Source: Phoronis pallida
Taxonomy: Eukaryota; Phoronida; Phoronidae
Reading direction: 5' to 3'
Length of the DNA stretch: 10,098 nt
NCBI GenBank assembly: GCA_028565715.1
Contig: JAOXYC010252344.1
Span: 1 to 10,098 of the forward strand
Shown here: piece by piece, positions 1 to 9,200 of the stretch
How the letters are laid out: each line of letters begins with the position of its first letter
Numbering within the stretch: position 1 is the first letter of the stretch
Made by a program: the position numbers and the translations under genes
The notes under the pieces: model-generated
Told to the model about the DNA's origin: nothing
Database searches by the model: none
The model's input: the letters and a program-made list of their open reading frames with translations, nothing else

Positions 1-32
1 AAATTTCTAGTTGATTTGAATTTTGACGCCAG

Positions 33-245
33 ATCGGTACCAACGAGGAGACAGTATCTTTAAACAATATTTTGTTCCTATGGCAGGAGAAATGTGGCAG
101 GAAAGATTCAGAAGCTGAGACCAGCGAGATGAAACTTCTAGAGCAGACGTTAGATGCTGACATAGCCAAGGCATTGAGTGCAGAATCTATTGAGGAACTC
201 GACCATAATGCTGATAAGAAATCTAAGCGGTCTTCTGATTCAGAG
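33..245 (+). CDS. Exon 1 of the window (helical, acidic segment)
   Basis: This exon encodes 71 residues beginning I-G-T-N-E-E and ending S-S-D-S-E. It contains a likely amphipathic helix (MKLLEQTLDADIAKAL) followed by a Lys/Ser stretch. The reading frame is open only from position 27, because a TGA lies at 24-26, so the acceptor must be the AG at 31-32 or something further in. That acceptor has a poor pyrimidine tract, which leaves the left edge less certain. The donor is GAG|gttaga at 246. It joins exon 2 in phase 0. No domain is recognised here. Confidence 0.7.
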
Positions 246-3200
246 GTTAGATTTCGTATCATTTTAATTTAAAAATCAAATGCAATGAAGCATTTTATGA
301 ATTAACAAAACGTTATGTCTACACTTATGTTCTGCTGGTATTGTTGCCCTTAAATTAAGATCATGGCGACTGAAGCTGTAGAAAGTTTTTAAACTTAAAA
401 GACCAATATTTTGTTAAAAAAGCTCTATATATAATTGTAATTTTGCCTGTCATTTTATATTCGGTCTCCTGAGGATATCAACAGTAGAGTGTCAAAAAAG
501 ATGGAGTTTTTTATCAAAACATTGGTGTTAAACTTTCTGCTATTAGTATGGCCTAAAACCAACATAATTCGACTGAAGCTGTAATTACTGTAATTATTCT
601 TGACTATTTCTTGAATATTATTGAAATTTGGGCTTCCAGTTCATTGTCTTGTCCACTGGACTTTGGTTGTTAGTAATCCTATTATACATGCAATGGATCT
701 TTTCACTTTTCCAGGATGAGCTTTCAAACCTTCATGATAGTGGAGAGACCAAGTTACTGACTCGTCAAATTAAGAGCCAGCTCTCTGACATCTGCGACGT
801 AGTGGAGTCACAGATTGAAACTGTCAGCAGCCTCACTTCCGATATGGTCTCAACTCTGGTTCAAACTCGACTGGAACCCACTGCCCCAACTCAAAGTGAC
901 ACTGTTGTAGACTTATCAGGAGTTGAATTGAAATCTGGGTCAAAGGACTCTAAGGTGCAAGAGACCCGAGAAAAGGAGAAGCCAAAATTATCCGGGTCTG
1001 CATTGAAGGGCGAGAGAACGTTAGCGAGCGAATTCAAAGAAATCCGGGTCACTAACTTGAAACTTGGTGCTATGAAGTCTCTAAATAATTTATTAGCATG
1101 TAGCCGGTACGCCGAAATGCTTCTTGTTCCAAAAGGGGATTTGAAGAAAGAAGATGAAGGGTCGACCTCGGAGAAACATCCGGAAGGTATTCGTGAAGCG
1201 CTGAGAGTTGTATTGAAGGAAATGGTGCAACTAGCTGTTACTCCTTCACCAATGAGAAAGATGGTGACGGTTGATGAATTAGAACGAGCCCAAAGCATAT
1301 TGTACAAAATGGCGGTGACAAGCGCAGCAGAAGATGGAACCGATATCAAAGAAAAGAGAGGTTGGTTTGATTAAATGTTAGGTTGGATATTTGAATATCA
1401 ATTAAATCAAACACTGAGTTAAACAATATTTTTTTATAAAAGCTAGAACTTGTAAACATAGTCGGGCTTGGATGGTCAGTTGGTAGAACAACTGTCCAGC
1501 AACTAATACATTAATTTTTTGTAAAGTTATTCCTATAACTTCTCCAGGTGCCTCTACAAAGTTGCCCCATAATCTGGTCTGTGCTGTCTGCTCTAGCGTC
1601 CAAAAAAACACTACATTCCATGTTATACCCATTTTATACATCTCAACCCTTTTTTCTGAAAAGTTTTCTGCTTTTCACAGATCGAATTTTGAGTCTCGTC
1701 AAAGACAGGGATAGTAAACAGAAAGAAAAAACTAAAACCGACAAAAGGCCCACTCAACGAAAACCACAACAGGATGACGACGAAGACGACGATGATGATG
1801 ATATTATGAGACCACGCAGCCGTCTGCTCAGAGAATACATGTTACAGCATATGATGCCCCCTCTACCTAGTTTACGGAGAGCTGGAGCCTCACGGTAAAT
1901 TTCATCAAATGAAACTAATTTGTTTTTTCAAATTTCTGTTGCTTACAAATAGAGAGGTATGCCTCAAAAGATAATACTTAAGTCACGGCTACAACAGCTA
2001 ATTTCAAGTCACTTAGCAATAATTTTGAATTATATAACGGGTTTTCTATTAAGCCTACTTAAGTTGTAATTGTCGTACTTGTAAATATAATATCTTAGCA
2101 TTTTAATTTTTGCCACCTGCTTGCACCCAAGTTGTTATTGGCTGACAATTGTTGTGCTTTTTGTGTTTTTTACATAGTCGTCTAATCAGTGGTGGTGCTC
2201 GGTAAGTCATATAAGTGTAAACATATGTAGCATCTATCAGGCCCTTTCCTGTGCTTTCATCCTACTATTTCTCTCTGCAATATATCACTAACACTTACAC
2301 TTATTTTTCATTGATTAGAACAGTATAAATAATTTCAGTCACAACAGTTTATTTTCCTTGCGCATAGAAGTAGTTACACTTTTTGGATAAACTTCTTTTC
2401 ACTGTACTTTTAAATCAATGCTTTGAATGTTTAATATTCCACACCCTACTCTTCACTTGTGAAGTGTGCCCCACTCTTCTTTTATAATTATAACAAAACC
2501 ATAATATTTGATATTTTCAGCTCTTTGTTATTTTTGATGAATACTGTTTAATTTACGATATATTTGTTTGAAGCTGTTTTTATTTCTTTTTTTTTATGTC
2601 CCACTAGCAAGCTAATAGTTAACAGTCATATTTTTCTTAGTGAATCCCTATGCATATTCAAAACTTGAAAAACTTCTAATTCTCACGAGACTTATGTCGG
2701 ATTTATGTTCATAATTCAAAGAAAATATCACTCTTCTTCAATTTTGAATATTTTGCATTTATTTTATATTTATTCTCTACTTTAAAATGTTGTATGTCAA
2801 TAATACAAAATTCTGCGTGCATTAAACCCCTGTTTTATATCCCAGTGTTGACATGTTGCGCCGTCTGATGCCTCAGATGAGAAGAGCAGATCGTGGTTTG
2901 CGTCCTGTGTCACCACCACCTCCCCCACAGGCGGAGCAAGTAGCAGCATCGGCCACTGCATCAGCGACACCTGTTGTTGGAACACTGCACAGAAACTGTA
3001 AGTCTGATTTGGCATCTAACTTACTTGGTGTCAAAAGTTTTTTTATATAATTTTCAAATAATGAGTTTTTTTAAATACTATTTGGTATCATGATACTTTT
3101 CTGGGACCTACACCGTACCTTTTAAATTATAAAAACTTTTAAGCATCTTGCAACACAAGGTTAAAACCTATAATAATTTAAAGAAAACTTGATTTTTATG

Positions 3201-6200
3201 TTTAGGAAATTTTCCTATTAGTAATTTTAATTGTTTAGGAAGTCTTATTTGAATTATGCACATTAAATTGAGGTCCCATTTATCATATAAAACTTAACTA
3301 ATTAGCAAAAGAAGTCACCTTAATAGAAATGAGGAGTCCACAAAACATTCAAAAATGGATCATAACTTTTTTGGGAGGGACAAAAAGTGGACATGAAACT
3401 TAGTCAGTCAAGAGACACAGAGTCAATTGATTTTAGCTAGAGATCGTGCACAGACTTAATACTTATTGATATAATTGTGATTATCGTGAAGTTCTGAACA
3501 ATTATAAAATGAGGCTTGGATGATTGACGTTTTATAATATTTCAGTTGTGCCCCTACCCATGCGTACCCGGACACCATCACCCCCACCACCCGCTATAGC
3601 CGGGCCTTTGATTGAGATGGGCTTCTCCGTCAAACACATTCAGAAGGCTATCACTGCTACTGGTTGGTACTAGATTATTCTTACAGTACTGTTGAATGCA
3701 AAAATAGATTTAGTAATAAGGACTTCAACGATTTATAATATTATCTGTAAATTTTAAAACAAATTGACTGCTATGATAACATTGTGACACTCATAGTTTT
3801 AAATTTAAAAATAAGAGAAAATATTAAATAATGCATAATATACAAACAAAAACTGGACTGATTACAAGGCCAATGTTTATGGACCAAGGGGAGGCAATGT
3901 TGCCTAACGCCAAGGACAGCATTGCTTCTGCAGAACAAGTTTTAGCCAATCAGACTAAGGACGGATCTTGGTCTCATAATTGTATCTCCTATGCTATAAA
4001 TGACCATTGTTTTCTTCCGCAAATCAGGAATCTCTGGAGAAGTGACCGCGACCTCCATCAGCGCTCTAGCCACCTGGATGATCGAGCACCCCCAGGAGTT
4101 TGAGCCATCCCCCCAGAACCCCGCCCCCCAGAGTTCAGACAGCCACACCTCCCTCTCCAGCAGTAGCTCCACGTCCACCATGAAACCTGTCGTCCAAGAA
4201 AGGTCAACAGCTGAAGAAGTCACGTCAGAGATACCGTTGACGTCACCGTTTCCTCTAGCTGGTACTAACAGACTTCGTAGAACAGTCAGGTTTGAGTGTT
4301 TACATTTAATTTTTGTACATCATTCTCAAATATTTCTGATATTTATTTATTTGAATTTTTTATTATAAAATATCAAAGAAAACATGAATCCTCAGTAATA
4401 ATTTGAGGATACAGTATATTCTTGCCATTTTGGGACACCCGGTATTTTGGGACAACAAAAATTATTTGCAAAATCAATTTTTTCAGTACCCACAAAATTG
4501 GGACAAGGTCGTTATTTGCATCTTCACCAAATTGAGACAAGCGCAATTTTTCATTACACTTACCTGTTCTGTGTCAGTTTGAACTAGAAATTGGGCACCT
4601 GGAAAATTGGAATTTTTGATGTCCACCAAATTTGGACACAACCCGAAAACATAGACCTGTGATTTTGGGACAAGAAGTCAAATTTTTGAAAAATAATTAA
4701 GTACCAATACTGCAAAATGCAGAAGTACCATATTTCTCACAATTTTTTTGACAGGTTGGATTACATCTTGGGTGGGCTTTTACCTGAGTGTGTGTAGTTA
4801 ATATTAAAGTCACACACATACAGCAGAGGTCAAATAAAACTAAGACAAAAGTGCATCGAAACGAATTCTCGTCGTCATCGTGCTGCTAACAATTAGAGGC
4901 AAGACTACAGCAAACGTAACTCACTCTATTAGACCACTTCAGGGACCTCCATTTAATCCGTCGTATGAGCTACCATTGTTAACTAGTAATGCAGAAATGA
5001 GGACACGTTACTTAATATAACAGCTGGACCGTGCTAAAAATGAGGGCAATAATACGGCAATTAGAGAGACACACTTTCGACGCTAACTCGTCGTGAGCGT
5101 CGCACTTTCGTTCTATTTTATTTGACCCATACTGTATCTTTTTTATTCATTGGCAATAAAAATGCGTCATCCATTACAGGGACAGTTTATTTGCTCGGCC
5201 AGAGTTAGATGAGGAGGATGAGGATAACCACCCTGCTCCCCCTCCCCCACTACCACCCCGGTCACCATCACGTCGGGGACTTGGGGAGAGGGCCAGGGGA
5301 ATGTCTGATATCAGAAGCTATCTGAGGCCAGGTGAGACAATTAATTTAAATTTTCCATCTTATACAAAGAAGAATGCAAGGTTCTTTGACAGTTTCCATT
5401 TAAGTCAATTTCAGAAAGGGGGTCAGCAAAAAATGGTATATAGGCTGTCATATTCACAATAAAGATGGTCAGTTGTCACTATTATGGAGACGGACCAATT
5501 GTGTGGCTTCATTCTAAAATGTCACTCAAAATAACAAGCTATTGGCCAATCATAGTGACTCAAGGTCTGTTTTACTGAACTGATTTTGGCCAACTATAAC
5601 CTCAGTTTATATTTAGTATAAAGTTGAAATCCTTTAGGTGAAAGGGTTACAACAAGATTGTATTGATCACTTTGCAATTGTTTGATATGAATTTCTCTAA
5701 ACAATTTCAGTTGAGCGTGAGCGCGAGAGAGATCGGGAGATGGACATGGAAGAACGGATGATCACACGACTGGAGCGGATGTCCATGTTAGAGGAAATGG
5801 ATCTAGATGAGGATATATTTGATGATGAGATTATGGAGGATATGGCCATGGAGCGGGAAATGATGGATATGCTGGATCCATATGTAAGTTATCCTGAAGA
5901 TGATTGGAGGTAGAATTGAAACAGTTCGAAATGAATTGAGTTTAAACGATACTCTCTCTGCGTGGGTTCAAATCCGTCGTCAAAATGCAAATCTACTAGA
6001 AATTTTGTGTATGAGTCTTTTGTTGAATGTAACTTACTTGCATCTGAGTCAAAAAAATTCAGTAAGGGGTGTTCAACAAAGGATTTGTACACAACATTTC
6101 TAGTTGGTTTTTAGTTGATGTTTATTGTTTTGTACATTTATTACAATTTTAAATATACAAAATAAACGCATGATATTCCCAGATCAGTTCTGAATTTTTC

Positions 6201-9200
6201 TGTCTTTTTAATATTTATTACAATTTTAAACTAGATAATTGTTTTGTTAGAATCATCTTCTGAAATACATTTTTATGCCTCCATTTTTGAAAGCATATTT
6301 CATTCAGCTTGTTACAAGATTTTTGGACTAGGTCCTCATTTACAAAATAATATTCTGAAATTCGCTACTTAATGTCATTTTCATCAAACGAACTGACCAA
6401 CAATTTTCATCCATTATTGAAAATACTAGGGCTGAAAGGGTACATGAAAGTTTCGGTACAGTACGGTATTGGTACACAGGGCTTCGGTATAGTATGGTAT
6501 TCGGTACTTTGAAACATATCAGAAACCCTGCACCAACTTCAGATTTAGACATCCGAGAATTGTTATCTCAGGTAATCTTGTGTCTCCTTGTCAAGTGCAA
6601 GCGCATGGCTGTTGTTGATCCCAAAAATAATCGCGGGAGGCGTCCCATTCTGCACAATGACCAAACCTTTTAATCAAGTGCTGCGGTAATATGCACGTTT
6701 TGGAAAGAAATGCACAATAACTTGTAAGTTTGAAGAAAACTTAACTGGAGTAGGATCAAAACAAGCAAATTTTCGGTACGTCAGTACACCAGGGTCTGTG
6801 TACCAAACCGTACCAATCTGAAGATTTCGGTTAGGTTCGGTGATGTACCGAGTTCCGTTTCAGCCCTAGAAAACACCATTTGAAGAAAAAATTGTAATCA
6901 ATAAACTTTGTAAAGGATAAAACCATGTTCTCATTATTCCAGTATCTGTTTGGACTTGAAGACCAGGAGCATGTGGTTACTTGTGAACTGTGTGGAACAC
7001 AGACACCAAACTTTAATAAACACATGAAGAGGTCTCACCAGGGATGCGGAGGTCAGTTTAAATTTGAAATAAAATTTAATAGGATTGTTGAAAATGTGAT
7101 TGTATGAGTAATTCAATATTTTTCCCAAAAGTAAATCATGTGATCAGGTTTTTTCATTAAACTTGAGTAATATAAAAGGGGCTTTTTAAAACAAAATCCT
7201 TAAAAGGCTTTTTAAAAAAAATATTATTTCACACATCTTTGTGTTCGAAGTATTGTCCATGTTGCGATGAGATGAAATACTACAGTAAAAACCACCTTTT
7301 GCTTCTTTTATTTTTAATTAATTTTTTAATTAAATTAATTTCAGGGAGTTGTGAGAGGCAGGGTTACCGTAGCAATGGTTCCTATGTCGACGGCTGGTTT
7401 GGTGGTATTTGCGGGACAGGAAGTCCCTACTACCTTCTGTGCTCTACCTGCCGGGGCACGTACCTTGCAGAGAGAGAAGGGGGTCAGAGCTCTGATAAAA
7501 CTCCCATCAATAACATCGTTCTTTTGGCACCTGACTTATTAGGACCACCTGATAAAGGGTTAGAAGGTTGGTTGTAGGAATACTAACATAAGTTATTACC
7601 TATCTATGTAAATTTTGCCCTGGTACCTCAAAATTTGCCCTTTACGATAAAGTCAAAAATCTGTGATAGGGCCACATGCCAGGCGCATGTCGATATTATG
7701 CCCTGCATTTTGAATTAAAATTGTGTGTGCCCTCGCTGATGAAGTAAACCCAGTCGTATTAATTGTAAAAATGGCAGACAACACTGTCCAATTTCCATTA
7801 GTTAATTGGTAACCAATGTTATTTCACAGTGTTTTGAAAATTGGTTTGCTGAGCATTTAAAATCAGCATTGGCTTATGGCCGTCAAGTCCTTGGAATGAT
7901 ATAAATTTGGAATAACACGATCCTTGTATCTTCACTCCTGATGATTGCCTCATAATCTTCACCAATTATAACACCATAACACTCTCATTATTATCTGTTA
8001 TAGTTCGTAATTGCTTTTATTTGTCATTCTTAATGTCAAAGGCAGATATTAGTTGTTTAAGAATTTGTTATACTACCAACTTTTGCTAAAAATAAATAAT
8101 TCTTTACTATCGTGAAGCTCTGTACTGTTATTAATTCAGCTTTTGGTTAATTGTACCTTTAGATTTATTAATAATATCTTCTTATTTCTAGATGGCTTTG
8201 ATTTGCTCCCAGAAGATGCGGAGATCAGGAGTATTGGGCTGGAGAGGTTTGAGTCTATAATGGGATCTCTGGGACTGACAGAACGTAAACCAATCCCTGA
8301 GCCCGTTTCATTTTCAAGTCCGGATCCACTGGGTGTGCAACTTGTTGAGACTGTTATCAGCAAAAGTGATCAAGGTAAAAGCCCTGTACTGAAGGTAGTA
8401 CCGTATTCTCCCTATTAGGGACCCATGCACTAATAAACACCCTCTCCCTCATAGAGTTGTAGTGTTGTATCAATTAGCCACACATGTGAGTTGAATGATT
8501 GATTCTTTTACCTGGTTTTTCACAAACATTACAGTCTTCACCCAGAGATGCTTTAGAAAAAAATCAGAATGGAAAAATTCATTCTCATTGTATTGTCAGC
8601 AGCTTTCATCAGAACTTTCATATTGATAACCTTGTCAATTAGAATGTGTTTGATAATAATTATTACAATATGTTTGATAATTCCTTTTATTTATTTTGAC
8701 TTTCCATTTCATTTGATAGATTCACCGCAACGGAAATCAAACAGAAAAGCGCCACCTGTCAAAACTCTAGGAGAACAAGCTATTTTACTGACATCTGTTG
8801 ATGATCGGGCTGAGGCACTCCAGCGAACATCTACTGCGTTACAAGTGTTGCTGGCACGCAATATTGTGCTGCGAACACTGTCACTGCTGTCTGTTAGGTA
8901 AAAACGTTTGAAATTTTTAGTCCTAGAAAAATATAAATTTTTTGATTGAAAACAAACAAATGGGTCAGAACTACTGAAAGCGTTTTGACAAAAAAGACCC
9001 TTTCGTTGAAAACAAGAATATTGTTTACGATTTTTAACTGAAAAGTACGATTGAAATAGAATTTGCGATTTCCCATTGATTTTCATTCTAATTTGTTTGT
9101 GAGAAATTAAAAAAAGATTTGATAAACTTCTGAGAAAGTATAATTATTTCAGTAAAATCAAGTTTTTAAAACTTTTTGTCTGTTTTTAGTTCCACAGCCT

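Larger units (their letters stand above)
4290..5179 (+). other. Intron 7 with repeat array and transposon-like element
   Basis: 890 nt. The first half holds a degenerate 11-mer array (4427-4672). The second half holds an element bounded by inverted repeats (4828-5127). A small hairpin (GTGTGTG at 4788 with CACACAC at 4811) lies between them. Confidence 0.8.
5884..6942 (+). other. Intron 9 (largest, contains a hAT-type MITE)
   Basis: 1059 nt. It holds a box-B-like tRNA T-arm (5964-5975, gggttcaaatcc), a pair of identical 18-nt direct repeats at 6136-6153 and 6213-6230 (atttattacaattttaaa), and a transposon-like element at 6427-6868. Confidence 0.8.

Noticed and set aside
628-714. Extended reading frame upstream of exon 2 (hydrophobic start)
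   Set aside because: It lies before a good acceptor (ttttccag at 714), is rich in Leu/Ile/Trp unlike the neighbouring exon, and exon 1 joins 715 in phase 0.
891-1349. 152-codon open frame on the - strand
   Set aside because: It is antisense to exon 2, with no start context or motif; a shadow of the real + strand exon.
3831-4027. Possible coding sequence upstream of exon 7
   Set aside because: No acceptor in the right phase, no family motif, and the exon 7 acceptor at 4027 fits the UBA domain continuation exactly.
3942-4223. 93-codon open frame on the - strand
   Set aside because: Shadow of exon 7 and its intron; no recognisable protein.
5900-6103. 67-codon open frames on both strands in intron 9
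   Set aside because: No motif, and they overlap each other on opposite strands in intron sequence.
7239-7344. Frame with Cys residues upstream of exon 11 (possible zinc ligands)
   Set aside because: It lies before the acceptor at 7344 in AT-rich intron and would break the zinc module's glycine-rich start.
7674-7690. Small hairpin ACATGC/GCATGT in intron 11
   Set aside because: A 6-bp stem is expected by chance in several hundred bases.
8569-8719. Hydrophobic frame (Ile/Leu-rich, membrane-like) before exon 13
   Set aside because: It is AT-rich intron sequence before the 8719 acceptor; the phase matches only when exon 12 joins at 8720.
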